Below are positions 33,032 to 41,664 of a DNA stretch of 64,000 nt, piece by piece. The notes under the pieces were generated by a model, which worked only from the letters and a program-made list of their open reading frames with translations, did no database searches and was not told the origin of the DNA. This stretch comes from UBA1161 sp002311745. GTDB lineage: Bacteria > Planctomycetota > Phycisphaerae > Tepidisphaerales > Tepidisphaeraceae. Made by a program: the position numbers and the translations under genes. Position 1 is the stretch's first letter, and the number at the start of each line of letters is the position of its first letter. The stretch lies in assembly GCA_050018415.1 (NCBI GenBank), contig JBEKAB010000007.1, positions 1-64,000 of the forward strand. The letters run 5' to 3'.

Positions 33032-33325
33032 ATGGCCAAAATCCTTTTATGCCTAATGGGCGGCTTGGCGACGGCCGTCGTCCTCCTGCAACTGCGTCAG
33101 GAGCATCTCAATCTCACCTTCCAGACCAACGAATTGCACAACCAAATCCAGGCCACCCAAGCGCAGTTGTGGAACCAGCAATTGAACATCGCCGTTTGCA
33201 CCGCCCCCAACGCCATCGCCGCCAACCTCAAGGGCCAGGACCTCAAGTTGGCCAACCCCACCGTTAAATCCCCCAAGCGCCTCTGGATCGAAGACCTCGA
33301 TGCCCAAGCCAACGCCGAGGAATGA
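33032..33325 (+). CDS. FtsL-like short bitopic protein (putative)
   Basis: A 97-aa protein with an N-terminal membrane helix (MAKILLCLMGGLATAVVLLQ). A heptad-like stretch follows (LRQEHLNLTFQTNELHNQIQ, ATQAQLWNQQLNIAV). Size, topology and position between rsmH and ftsI are those of FtsL, whose coiled coil pairs with FtsB and FtsQ at the division site. Sequence identity in this family is always low, so the call rests on architecture and synteny. It begins 11 bases after the LysM gene. Confidence 0.6.
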   Translation: MAKILLCLMGGLATAVVLLQLRQEHLNLTFQTNELHNQIQATQAQLWNQQLNIAVCTAPNAIAANLKGQDLKLANPTVKSPKRLWIEDLDAQANAEE

Positions 33326-33333
33326 CTCCCCAT

Positions 33334-33377
33334 CCCCTCGCCCCACGTACTCGTGGGGAGAGGGTGAGGGTGAGGGG
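33334..33377. repeat. Palindromic repeat family A, copy 3
   Basis: CCCCTCGCCCCACG-TACT-CGTGGGGAGAGGG with the tail TGAGGGTGAGGGG. Same orientation and tail as copy 1 at 3079-3120. It lies in the 127-base gap between the FtsL-like gene and ftsI; no DUF559 gene is present here. Confidence 0.8.
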
Positions 33378-33452
33378 CCGAGGTGGTTGCTGCTTTTTTT
33401 CGTGCTCCATGGCCTTCTGGGCCGATGATTTATCGGACGCCCTGCGCGCACG

Positions 33453-35294
33453 ATGAGTCACTTTTCCACCATTCGATCCGCCGTCATCCTTTACGCCATT
33501 GTCGCGGCGTTCATCGCCTTGACCGGCCGCGTGGCCTATCTACAGACCTACGGCCGCGAGCAGACCATCGTCCGTGCCGACCGCCAGCAGCACCAGAACC
33601 TCGTCCTCCCCGCCCGCCGCGGCGACATCTGGGACCGCAACGGCTTGATCATGGCCGGCACCGTCCAGACCCGAAGCCTGTTCGTCGACCCCAAGTTCAT
33701 GCAGGATTGCTACCAGGAAGACGGCCACAGCCTCGTCGAGATGGATCAGGCCCTGGCCAAGCTCGGGACCATCATCGACAAGGACCCGTTTACCCTGGCC
33801 AAGCTTCTGGGCGACCGCGCCGTCAGCCGATTCGTCAAGATCGCCGACAACCTGGACGACTCGGCCGTTGCCCAAATTCAGGCCCTGAACATCCCCGGCG
33901 TGGGGATCGTCACCGGCAGCGCCCGCTGCTATCCGATGGGGTCCCTGGCCGCCCACGTGCTGGGCGGCTGCGGCGCGGATGGCGCTGGCCTGGACGGCCT
34001 GGAACTGAAATACGATAAGCTGCTTTGCGGCCAGCCCGGGTGGGAACGGCAGACCAAGGATGCCCGCCGCCGGCCCATCGGCGTCGCCGCGGATGACTAC
34101 CTGCCGCCCCAGCACGGCCAGCACCTGGTCCTGGCCATCGACGCCAATCTCCAAATGATCGCCGAGCAGGAATTGCGCGACTCAGTCGAGCATTTCAAAG
34201 CCAAGCGCGGCGAAGTCGTCGTCTTGGACCCGTTCACCGGCGACGTCCTGGCCCTGGCCAATTACCCCACGTTCAATCCGCAGACGCTGAGCGATTCCAC
34301 CCCCGAAATCCGCCGCAACACCGCCCTGGTCGCACCGTACGAGCCCGGCTCAACCTTCAAGCCGTTCTACGCCACGCCCGCCCTGATGTGGCACATCACC
34401 ACGCCCTGGGAGATGTGGACCATCCCCGGCATTACCTGGCACACGCCCTACGGCCGAGCGGTCTCGGACGTGCATCATTACGGCAACCTCTGCACCTGGG
34501 ATGGCTTGGTCAAATCCAGCAACATCCTCATGTCCCAGCTCGCCGAACGCATGGGCAATACGCGCCTCTGCCGCGCCGTCACCTCCTTTGGTTTCGGCCG
34601 CCCCACCGGCATCGACCTGCCCGGCGAAAACGGCGGGAAGGTCAATCCCCTGTCCAAGTGGAACCACTACAGCACCGAATCCGTCGCCCAGGGGTATGAA
34701 ATCATGGTCACGCCCCTGCAGATGGCGCGGGGGTTTTGCGCGATCGCCAACGGCGGACGCCTGGTCACGCCACGCATCGTCCTGGGCACGGTCGCCAGCG
34801 ACGGCGGCGTGATCGCACGCCAGAAGCGCCCCGATTTCGATTCCCTGCCCCAGGCGATCGACCCGCAAACCGCCGCCCTGATGCGGCGAATCCTGTGCGA
34901 CGTGGTCATCCGCGGCACCGCCCGCGGCACGCGCAGCCGCCTCTGGAACATCGCCGGAAAAACCGGCACCGCCCACATCGCCGAGGGCCACGGCTACAGC
35001 GATACCAAGTTCAACAGCAGCTTCATCGCCATGGCCCCGTATGAGAATCCCAAGTTGGTCATCGCCCTTGTCATTCACGAACCGGACAAGTCGATCGCCC
35101 ACTACGGCGGCCTGGTCGCCGCCCCCGGCGCCTGCCATTTCCTCGAGCGGGCCCTGACCTATCTCGATGTTCCGGCATCCCCAGAGCTTCCGCTGCCGCC
35201 CCCGCAGGTCGCCAACGTCCTTTTTGACTACAGCGACAAGGCCTACACCGACCGCAATTTCGGCGCCCCGCGCCAAAATGACGACGAACAATAA
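33453..35294 (+). CDS. ftsI: Division-type peptidoglycan transpeptidase (PBP2B/FtsI)
   Basis: A 613-aa class B penicillin-binding protein. Membrane helix at residues 8-27 (SAVILYAIVAAFIALTGRVA), then the PBP dimer domain (LPARRGDIWDRNGLIMAGTV). The transpeptidase domain has GSTFK with catalytic Ser300, KSSN near 350 and KTGTA with Lys503. It cross-links septal peptidoglycan. LALANYPTFNP and PFYATPAL are normal for FtsI. No PASTA domain is seen. It ends the division gene run; mraY and mur genes do not follow. Confidence 0.95.
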   Translation: MSHFSTIRSAVILYAIVAAFIALTGRVAYLQTYGREQTIVRADRQQHQNLVLPARRGDIWDRNGLIMAGTVQTRSLFVDPKFMQDCYQEDGHSLVEMDQALAKLGTIIDKDPFTLAKLLGDRAVSRFVKIADNLDDSAVAQIQALNIPGVGIVTGSARCYPMGSLAAHVLGGCGADGAGLDGLELKYDKLLCGQPGWERQTKDARRRPIGVAADDYLPPQHGQHLVLAIDANLQMIAEQELRDSVEHFKAKRGEVVVLDPFTGDVLALANYPTFNPQTLSDSTPEIRRNTALVAPYEPGSTFKPFYATPALMWHITTPWEMWTIPGITWHTPYGRAVSDVHHYGNLCTWDGLVKSSNILMSQLAERMGNTRLCRAVTSFGFGRPTGIDLPGENGGKVNPLSKWNHYSTESVAQGYEIMVTPLQMARGFCAIANGGRLVTPRIVLGTVASDGGVIARQKRPDFDSLPQAIDPQTAALMRRILCDVVIRGTARGTRSRLWNIAGKTGTAHIAEGHGYSDTKFNSSFIAMAPYENPKLVIALVIHEPDKSIAHYGGLVAAPGACHFLERALTYLDVPASPELPLPPPQVANVLFDYSDKAYTDRNFGAPRQNDDEQ

Positions 35295-35551
35295 CAGCGC
35301 CGCTGCTCGATTATCCGCGGCAACGGTGTAGTGTGTCTTCGTTCGGCGAAAGCCGAGGAATGGCCATCCCTCGGCCCATCCAGCCGCAAAGACACCCCAA
35401 ACTCGCGCTGCCGCCGTTTAACCGGCCCGATGCTGTCGCCGCCCATTTGACCCATGGCCGCTCCTGGGGCATTGTTTGAGGACGGCCATCCCCGCGGTCT
35501 GTCCCGCGGCCTATCCCGTGGTCTATCCCGGTGTTTCTAACGGAGGGGCAA

Positions 35552-36568
35552 ATGGATCTTTCCGCTTCGCCGCCCGCTGTGCTCGGATCATCTGCCCAGG
35601 CACAGCCGCACGTCGAGATCAAGCCGCCTGCCGCGATGTCACCGGATATGCTGCCCAGCGATTTCCCCTGGACAACGCCCCAGGCCGCTGCCCACCGGCC
35701 CGACACCACCGCGGGCAAAGGGTTCTTGGCTGTGTGTGCCGCCCTGCTGTGGCCGGGCGCGGGCCATCTGATTGCCGGCTATCCCGGCCGCGCGCTTCTG
35801 TGGACCCTGCTTGTTCCCACCGCCGTTGCGGCCGCCGTCAAAGCCGTTATTTCCCCGCCGTTCGTGGCCACGCTGGTCGTTCTCCTGCCCCTGGCCGCCG
35901 CCCTGCAATTGGCGCATTTGCTCGACGCGATCCGCTGCGGACGGCACTCGCCCCGGTCGATCCTGGGCGATCCCGCCCTTCACTATGTCGGCGGCGTTGT
36001 CCTGGCTGTGGCAGCGCTGATCTGGCAGCACGCGGCCTACGATTATCTGCGGAACAATTATTTCGAGATCTGCTACTCGCCCACCGGCAGCATGAGCCCC
36101 ACCGTCAACACCACCGACGTGTTCCTCGAACGCAGGAATTGGCCGTTTGCCCGCTGGGACATTGTCGTCATCAAGAACCCCTACTATCCCCGTGAGGAAT
36201 ACCAGGTGTTCAAGCGCGTCGTCGGCCTGCCGGGCGACACGGTGGAGATCACCGGCGACGGCCTGTTGATCAACGGCACGCTGACGCCCCTGCCTTCGGG
36301 GATTGCCCCCTATGTGCCCATGGACAACCGAAACCAGTGGCTCACCGCCCCCGATCCCGTCAACGCCGGCAATGGCTGCTGGGGAAACCCCATCCATCTG
36401 GCCACCGATGAGTATTTCCTCCTGGGCGACAACAGCGAGCATTCGGGGGATGCTCGTTTCTGGCCCTCGATCAACGGCCACCAGCCCGGCGCCCTGCCGC
36501 GCGATCAGATCGGCGGCCGCGTCGTCGCCATCCTCTGGCCCCCCGAACGCTGGCGCATCTTCAAATAA
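35552..36568 (+). CDS. lepB: Signal peptidase I
   Basis: A 338-aa membrane protease of the S26 family that cleaves signal peptides. The catalytic Ser180 lies in SPTGSMSPTVN and the general base Lys221 in FKRVVGLPGDTVEI. The C-terminal LGDNSEHSGDARFWPSING box is intact. The N-terminal 150 residues carry extra membrane segments (GFLAVCAALLWPGAGHLIAG, ALLWTLLVPTAVAAAVKAV, and two more), unlike the simple E. coli enzyme. CGGAGGGG four bases before 35552 sets the start. Terminated by the hairpin at 36606. Confidence 0.93.
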   Translation: MDLSASPPAVLGSSAQAQPHVEIKPPAAMSPDMLPSDFPWTTPQAAAHRPDTTAGKGFLAVCAALLWPGAGHLIAGYPGRALLWTLLVPTAVAAAVKAVISPPFVATLVVLLPLAAALQLAHLLDAIRCGRHSPRSILGDPALHYVGGVVLAVAALIWQHAAYDYLRNNYFEICYSPTGSMSPTVNTTDVFLERRNWPFARWDIVVIKNPYYPREEYQVFKRVVGLPGDTVEITGDGLLINGTLTPLPSGIAPYVPMDNRNQWLTAPDPVNAGNGCWGNPIHLATDEYFLLGDNSEHSGDARFWPSINGHQPGALPRDQIGGRVVAILWPPERWRIFK

Positions 36569-36605
36569 CCCGCCCCAACTCCAAGCGTTGTAACGTTCTC
36601 AAGTG

Positions 36606-36640
36606 AGCCGGCTCGTCCTCGAGCCGGTCTTTTCTTTTAT
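36606..36640 (+). terminator. Rho-independent terminator after lepB
   Basis: CCGGCTCG-TCCT-CGAGCCGG (36608-36627) followed by TCTTTTCTTTT. It sits in the gap to the convergent queA. Confidence 0.88.
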
Positions 36641-37683
36641 TACTCGATCAACATCGCGTCCCCATAGCTGAAGAACCGGTACTTCTGTTCGATCGCCTCC
36701 CCATAAATCCGTCTTTGCTCGTCCAGCCCCGTCATCGCCGCCACCAGGGCGATCAGCGTGCTCCGCGGCAAATGAAAATTCGTGATCAATCCCCCCACGT
36801 GCTTCCAACGGTACGGCGGATAAATGAAGAGGTCCGTTTCGCCGCGCTTTTGGGCAAACGGCGCATCTTCCGGCTGGCTCTCCAGCACCCGAGCGCTGGT
36901 CGTGCCCACGGCGATGATGCGGCGTCTGTCCGTTTTGGCGCGATTCAATGCCGCTGCCGCGCCTGCGCCGATTGAATACGCCTCCGCGTGCATCACATGT
37001 GCTTCGAGCGTCGCGGTGGTAATGGGCTTGAACGTGCCCAGCCCCACATCCAGGGTGATCGTCACACGCTCGATCCCCGCTTCGTCCAGTTCCGCCAGAA
37101 GCTGCGGCGTGAAATGCAAACCCGCCGTCGGTGCGGCGACGGCCCCGGGCGCGGCGGCGTAAACCGTCTGATAACGCTCGCGATCCAGGTCGTCGCGCCG
37201 ATCAATCCCCTTCTTCCTCTTGATGTACGGCGGCAGAGGCATCCGGCCCAGCCGCTCCAACAGTTCAAGGGCCGGCACATCCGCCGAGATATCCAGCCCA
37301 AATTCCCCCTCGCCTCCCGTCCAGGCGATCGTCGCGGTGACGGCCGGATCAGATTCAAACGCCAACGTCGTTCCAACCGGCGCATCGCCCAGATTTCGCA
37401 GCAGGACCCGCCAGCGTCCCGGCCGCTCCTGAGCCAAAAAAAGACCGTCGATGCGCCCGCCGCTGCTTTTGCGCAGACCAAACCGCGCGGGGATCACCTT
37501 GGCGTCGTTGAACACCAGCACGTCGCCGCGCTCAAGCAACCCGGGAACGTCCGAAAAACGAGAATGTCGGATCGATCGGTCGCCGCGCCGGTAGTGCAAC
37601 AAATGCGAGGCACACCGCTTTGGCGCTGGGGTTTGCGCGATCAGTTCCGGCGGCAACTCGAAATCCAATTCGTCGCTGTTCAT
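36640..37683 (-). CDS. queA: tRNA preQ1(34) S-adenosylmethionine ribosyltransferase-isomerase
   Basis: A 347-aa enzyme of queuosine synthesis: it transfers ribose from SAM to preQ1 in tRNA, making epoxyqueuosine. Seen: FELPPELIAQTPAPKRCASH, GDVLVFNDAKVIPARFGL, GAVAAPTAGLHFTPQLLAEL, VTITLDVGLGTFKPI, HAEAYSIG and LITNFHLPRSTLIALVAAM. The start at 37683 (MNSDELDFELP) is the family start; 22 further codons upstream are not supported. Confidence 0.95.
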   Translation of the reverse strand: MNSDELDFELPPELIAQTPAPKRCASHLLHYRRGDRSIRHSRFSDVPGLLERGDVLVFNDAKVIPARFGLRKSSGGRIDGLFLAQERPGRWRVLLRNLGDAPVGTTLAFESDPAVTATIAWTGGEGEFGLDISADVPALELLERLGRMPLPPYIKRKKGIDRRDDLDRERYQTVYAAAPGAVAAPTAGLHFTPQLLAELDEAGIERVTITLDVGLGTFKPITTATLEAHVMHAEAYSIGAGAAAALNRAKTDRRRIIAVGTTSARVLESQPEDAPFAQKRGETDLFIYPPYRWKHVGGLITNFHLPRSTLIALVAAMTGLDEQRRIYGEAIEQKYRFFSYGDAMLIE

Positions 37684-37873
37684 GTTCCCGTTTCGCCCGG
37701 CCGACAATCCGCGGCCGCGCCGTTGCCTTGGCACATCATCCGTCATAAACGGACCGTTTTCACATCGCGTCGATTAAATCGCAGATTTAAAAGCCGCTCG
37801 CAATATCCGGGCGATTTTTATTGCCGCCGCAAGCGGCCCTCGCCCTGGCCGCGGTGTTTGCTGATAGCCGCGC

Positions 37874-38329
37874 GTGCAGGCTAGCGCGCTGTCTAACTCG
37901 TTCAATCCCGCATTGGCGGTCGCCGTCATGCAGCTTCAACTGGTCCAGTTGCTGCGCCGCGCCATGGCCAACGCCGATAAGGCGGCGGGCGTCGGCCAAG
38001 GCGAGCACGGCGGGGCCGTTGGCCCATGCCCGGCCCGGTCCGGCCCCGTGCTGACGCCCGAGCCGCGGTACCTCCCACGCCCGGTGCTCCATCCGACCCC
38101 GCGCTATGAACCCCGGCCCGTGCTCCATCCCGCGCCGCTCTACCAACCCCAGCCCTGTCCGCCCGATGATTGCCACAAGAGCAGCAAGAGCACCCTCCCC
38201 GCCGGACCCCAACCGCCCTGGAAACTGCTCCCCTGGCAGCAACCCGCGCCGATCCCGCCTAAGATAAAGATCGTCGTGCGCCAGCCCGATATCACTCGCA
38301 GAGGAACGCTCATCGATTTTTTTTGTTAA
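37874..38329 (+). CDS. Pro-rich hypothetical protein
   Basis: A 151-aa frame with a GTG start. The middle repeats PRYLPRPVLHPTP and PRYEPRPVLHPAP, followed by a CPPDDCHKSSKS segment with two Cys and then PPWKLLPWQQPAPIPPKIKI ending GTLIDFFC. I recall similar endings in Phycisphaerae proteins (unverified), so this + strand frame is preferred to the opposing one at 37787-38464. No signal peptide or known domain. Function unknown. Confidence 0.5.
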   Translation: MQASALSNSFNPALAVAVMQLQLVQLLRRAMANADKAAGVGQGEHGGAVGPCPARSGPVLTPEPRYLPRPVLHPTPRYEPRPVLHPAPLYQPQPCPPDDCHKSSKSTLPAGPQPPWKLLPWQQPAPIPPKIKIVVRQPDITRRGTLIDFFC

Positions 38330-38380
38330 AAATAAGATTTCTTCAAACTTCGACGCGCCCAGCACGTCTAGAATCGCGGA

Positions 38381-38620
38381 ATGAACACGATGTCGCAGTC
38401 CGATCAGGTTGAGCAGTTGATCAAGTTGGTGTCCGGCATGGACAAGCCGACCCTCTTGCGTCAATTACAGCTATTCCCCGCCTCGTTCCCTCTGGATTTC
38501 ACGCCCGAGTTTCTGGATCGCCAGCCGGTTGATCGCCTGCGGCACCTGTTCCTGGCCGTCTGCCTGCAATCCAAACGCCTCCCCGAGCTCCCCGCGGACG
38601 AATCCGTCGCCGCAGCGTGA
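38381..38620 (+). CDS. Small hypothetical protein
   Basis: A 79-aa protein (MSQSDQVEQLIKLVSGMDKP, TLLRQLQLFPASFPLDFTPE, LDRQPVDRLRHLFLAVCLQS). Helical, with no membrane segment. It reads like a genuine small planctomycete protein and is in line with the 37874 and 38737 genes. Function unknown. Confidence 0.55.
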   Translation: MNTMSQSDQVEQLIKLVSGMDKPTLLRQLQLFPASFPLDFTPEFLDRQPVDRLRHLFLAVCLQSKRLPELPADESVAAA

Positions 38621-38736
38621 TGCCCTGCTTTGTCTTGTCTCCTTGTCTCCCCCTCTTTGCCCCGCGTCCGATAAGCCCCACCTGCGCGGGAAAGTCACGT
38701 TGCGCACTAATGCGGGCCGATGAACGGGGACGACGC

Positions 38737-39024
38737 ATGCCCAACCGAGGCCATTGTCCATTCCTCAATCGCGCTGATCCCCGCTGCGCGGCACACTTTC
38801 GCCTGGATGATCTGTCCCATGCTTTCAAGTTCTGCTTCGGCCGGTTCAAGGCCTGCCCCACCTACTTGGAACTGCGTGTCGAGCGTAGAATGCGGCAGTT
38901 GAGCGCCCCAAAAAAGGAGCGGCGCAGTGAATCGGCCCCTGCAAGCCTCCACGTCAAGGTCGCCCGCCGACACACGCATTCCGCAACGCCCCATCCACGA
39001 GTTTCTGCTCCATCTGGCCGCTGA
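38737..39024 (+). CDS. Small Cys-rich protein overlapping the Xer gene
   Basis: A 95-aa frame. MPNRGHCPFLNRADPRCAAH followed by FRLDDLSHAFKFCFGRFKACP gives four Cys (C-x9-C ... C-x6-C), probably a small metal-binding fold. I recall the C-P-F-L-N-R-x-D-P-R-C pattern in several planctomycetes. The last third overlaps the Xer gene by 98 bases in another frame, so the true C-terminus may simply be an overrun. Confidence 0.55.
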   Translation: MPNRGHCPFLNRADPRCAAHFRLDDLSHAFKFCFGRFKACPTYLELRVERRMRQLSAPKKERRSESAPASLHVKVARRHTHSATPHPRVSAPSGR

Positions 39025-39862
39025 ACGCGGCCTGGCCCAAAACTCCCTCCACGCCTACCGCCGCGACCTGGAAAGCCTGCACGACCACCTCATCACCCGC
39101 GGCAAGTCGATTCTCTCCGCCACCGCCGCGGATTTGCGCGACTATCTGCAGACCCAAACCCGTCGCGGAAAATCCACTCGCACCGTGGCCCGCCGCCTGG
39201 CCGCCATCCGCTCGCTTCTGCGTTACCTCTCGGCCACCGGCCGCGACTCCCTGCCCATCCTGCGCCAACTCGAGCGCCCCAAGCCCGAGCAATCCCTGCC
39301 CAAAATCCTCAGCCGCGCCCAGGTGAATCAACTGATCTCCGCCCCGAGCCCCGCCTCGCCCCTATTTACCCGCGACGTGGCCATCCTGGAACTTCTCTAC
39401 GCCAGCGGCCTGCGGGCCAGCGAACTATGCCAGCTCAAAATCCGCGACCTGAATATGCAAGTCGGCGTGGTTCGCGTCCTGGGCAAAGGCGCCAAGGAGC
39501 GTCTCGTCCCCGTCGGCAAAGCCGCCCTGGAAGCCATCACGCGTTATCTCGAGGAATCCCGCCCCAAATTCGCCAAGACTGCCGATGAGCACCTGTTCCT
39601 TTCTCGCACCGGCAAGCCCATGGACCGCATTTCTCTCTGGATGTTGGTAGAGAAGCACGGCCGCGCCAGCGGCCTATTGCGCAAGATTTCCCCGCACACC
39701 CTGCGTCACTGTTTCGCCACGCACCTGATCGGCGGCGGCGCGGACCTGCGCGTCGTTCAGGAACTTCTAGGCCACAGCGACATCGGCACCACGCAGGTTT
39801 ACACCCACGTCGACCAGAGCCGCCTGAAAGCGGTGCACAAGAAATATCATCCGCGGGGTTAA
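38927..39862 (+). CDS. xerD: Tyrosine recombinase XerC/XerD
   Basis: A 311-aa recombinase. N-terminal SAM-like core-binding domain (FLLHLAAERGLAQNSLHAYR). The catalytic domain carries Arg in ASGLRASELCQLKI, Lys in GKGAKERLVP, HTLRHCFATHLI (His-x-x-Arg), LLGHSDIGTTQVYTHV (His) and the Tyr nucleophile in VYTHV. Full length without insertion suggests a chromosome-dimer resolvase instead of a phage integrase. Whether XerC or XerD cannot be settled; LLGHSDIGTTQVYTHVDQ is closer to XerD. GTG start with GGAG eight bases upstream. Confidence 0.85.
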   Translation: MNRPLQASTSRSPADTRIPQRPIHEFLLHLAAERGLAQNSLHAYRRDLESLHDHLITRGKSILSATAADLRDYLQTQTRRGKSTRTVARRLAAIRSLLRYLSATGRDSLPILRQLERPKPEQSLPKILSRAQVNQLISAPSPASPLFTRDVAILELLYASGLRASELCQLKIRDLNMQVGVVRVLGKGAKERLVPVGKAALEAITRYLEESRPKFAKTADEHLFLSRTGKPMDRISLWMLVEKHGRASGLLRKISPHTLRHCFATHLIGGGADLRVVQELLGHSDIGTTQVYTHVDQSRLKAVHKKYHPRG

Positions 39863-39904
39863 AGCTCGCGGTTCACCCTACCCGACAATACAATCGTGGT
39901 CCGC

Positions 39905-40051
39905 ATGAAACCACTGACCGTTCGTATTTCCGCGGAGTTGAAGCGGGAACTGCAAATACTCAGCCGACAAAAGCGGCTGTCAATGAGTCAAGTCGCCCGG
40001 GAAGCCGTGCGCTTATACCTTGCCACGCGGGTCCCGGGATTCTCGGCGTGA
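39905..40051 (+). CDS. Orphan ribbon-helix-helix (CopG-like) protein
   Basis: A 48-aa protein. MKPLTVRISAELKRELQILS followed by RQKRLSMSQVAREAVRLYLA is the strand-helix-helix pattern of CopG/Arc repressors and of small antitoxins. No toxin gene lies beside it. Too short for usual gene finders. Confidence 0.6.
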   Translation: MKPLTVRISAELKRELQILSRQKRLSMSQVAREAVRLYLATRVPGFSA

Positions 40052-40135
40052 ACGCGGCAGATAATTCGGTGCACAGACAATTAGTGAACATGGGGTGGGC
40101 ATCTTTAATGGCAACTTGCATGGATCGCGTAACCT

Positions 40136-40870
40136 TCAACCAACGACACGAACCCACTCCTTCCATTTGGAATGCAAATTCTTCATGGCCTCGCTGACCT
40201 CCTTCACTTTGCCATCTTGCACATCGATCGGCCGCATCAGCCATTTGCGATCTTCCGGCACGATCTTCAGCAATGTTGGATTCTCAGCTGCAGCGTCCAC
40301 CTTCGCGGTCACCGACTCAACCGCCAGACAAAGGTCTAACAACGCGCGAAGGGGCTCAACTTCCCGGCGCTTGAACGGCAGATGAACGTTAAGGACCAGT
40401 GTCGAGGGGTTAATATCCTCGATCACCGGCCTCACATACCTGTTGAAGAATCCCCACCTATCGTAGTCTTTCCAGTTTTTCGGATCCTCAGAATCCTTCC
40501 CTTCGGCAAGGTATTTGAAGCGGTTATCCCCCTTGTACGCGGGATCGTCGGGATTGAAATCCGTGACAATTGGCCAAGGCCCTACTTCATTGAAATCCTG
40601 TACGGGGTTACCAAACGTGTCAATTAAGTATTGAACCATCACACCGAGCGAGTACCTGAATTCGTCACGCCTCCTGGACACCGCCCCTGAGTCAGCCTGC
40701 GCTGGGCCCATTCGCGCCGCCTTAAATATCCTGGTCGCCTCCTTCACCCCTTCGATGCGTTGCCACCCCACGGAACGCTTGAATTGCTTATACGCGAAGT
40801 ACAAGGTTGTGACCCAATTGGCGATAATGCCGGCCAGCAAACCAGATACGAAGCCGAGTAACCATTGCAT
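40136..40870 (-). CDS. Hypothetical membrane-anchored protein
   Basis: From the ATG at 40870, 244 aa. An N-terminal membrane helix (LLGFVSGLLAGIIANWVTTL) is followed by a soluble domain with YSLGVMVQYLIDTFGNPVQD and WGFFNRYVRPVIEDINPSTL. No family recognised. GGAGG eight bases before this ATG is a strong ribosome site. The same site and start codon are repeated 60 bases upstream (ATG 40930), giving an alternative start with 20 more residues. Confidence 0.55.
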   Translation of the reverse strand: MQWLLGFVSGLLAGIIANWVTTLYFAYKQFKRSVGWQRIEGVKEATRIFKAARMGPAQADSGAVSRRRDEFRYSLGVMVQYLIDTFGNPVQDFNEVGPWPIVTDFNPDDPAYKGDNRFKYLAEGKDSEDPKNWKDYDRWGFFNRYVRPVIEDINPSTLVLNVHLPFKRREVEPLRALLDLCLAVESVTAKVDAAAENPTLLKIVPEDRKWLMRPIDVQDGKVKEVSEAMKNLHSKWKEWVRVVG

Positions 40871-40947
40871 GTTCGTGATCCTCCAAACGGCGGTCAGCAA
40901 ACTACGCGCGAAGGTGACTAGCGATTGCATGTTCGTGATCCTCCAAC
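40866..40947. repeat. 60-bp-spaced duplication of a ribosome site and start codon
   Basis: On the minus strand TTGGAGGATCACGAACATGC occurs twice, at about 40868-40887 and 40928-40947. Both copies contain GGAGG and an in-frame ATG. The spacing of 60 bases keeps the frame. Confidence 0.7.
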
Positions 40948-41032
40948 ATGCTTCAATAACGGCTTCACCCCCACTGATCCTCGGCCGTCGCGGCAGCAAG
41001 TGCTCACGAGCACTCTCGGACGCGGACTGTCG

Positions 41033-41221
41033 TCACCGACGCCCCTCGTTGATCAGATCACGGATTTCACGACCGCTCAGCCTGATGCCCTTGGAGATTT
41101 TGAACCATCGCTTGATAGCCTGCTGTCGCTGCTTTGCGGTCCACTTCTTTCGAGCCGGCGAGCGCCGTGGGTCCTTCGACCGTCTGGAATTAGCGCCCGC
41201 GTCGTCTGAGCTTGTGGCCAT
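41033..41221 (-). CDS. Small basic hypothetical protein
   Basis: A 62-aa, very basic frame. RKKWTAKQRQQAIKRWFKIS followed by LSGREIRDLINEGRR could be a small DNA-binding or antitoxin-like protein. It overlaps the end of the upstream gene by 32 bases. Weak support. Confidence 0.4.
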   Translation of the reverse strand: MATSSDDAGANSRRSKDPRRSPARKKWTAKQRQQAIKRWFKISKGIRLSGREIRDLINEGRR

Positions 41222-41429
41222 TGCCCGTCACCTCCAAACCCGTCACCAACAGCAAATCCACAATCTCGAAAGACCCGTCGCTAAAATAAACAGTCGCCAA
41301 GCGGCTCTTGGGGGCGTACGCCAGCATTTCCGGATGCTCGACGGGCAGCCGTTGTCCATCCCCCAGGCGAAGCGAGAATGACCGGAAGGGGCGAGCCGCG
41401 TGAAGCTTTTGCAGTGCATCTGTCGTCAT
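41190..41429 (-). CDS. Small planctomycete-type hypothetical protein
   Basis: A 79-aa protein from ATG 41429. LQKLHAARPFRSFSLRLGDG, RLPVEHPEMLAYAPKSRL and FSDGSFEIVDLLLVTGLEV match a short family I recall as widespread in planctomycetes (HARPFRPFxIxLADGRxxxVxHPExL...). Predicted mostly beta. Function unknown. Confidence 0.65.
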   Translation of the reverse strand: MTTDALQKLHAARPFRSFSLRLGDGQRLPVEHPEMLAYAPKSRLATVYFSDGSFEIVDLLLVTGLEVTGNGHKLRRRGR

Positions 41430-41516
41430 TGCGTTCCCGAGTATATCACACACCACTCGTCCACCACCACGCCTGACATCGCCTGCCGCGCCTTTCTATT
41501 CTCTAAAAAATAACTC

Positions 41517-41659
41517 TAACCACGGAGGCACGGAGACACGGAGGCGCTCATTTCGATCAGAGCACGACTGCATTGGATCGTCGAAATTCTGAGGACTTGG
41601 TTTAAGCGAATGGCGTCACGAGACAAGTTGGCCTCTGTGTCTCTGTGCCTCCGTGGTTA
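41517..41659. repeat. MITE-like element, copy 2 (reverse orientation)
   Basis: A 143-bp element with 27-28 bp imperfect terminal inverted repeats (AACCACGGAGGCACGGAG..., right arm with two CCTCTGTG-type changes). Its reverse complement aligns with copy 1 over the core. It ends six bases before the stop of the UvrC-like gene. Confidence 0.8.
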
Positions 41660-41664
41660 TATTT

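Noticed and set aside
37787..38464. Minus-strand 225-aa frame opposite the Pro-rich gene
   Set aside because: Arg/Gly/His-rich with no recognisable pattern. The + strand frame has ordered PRPVLHP repeats and a Cys pair that look selected.
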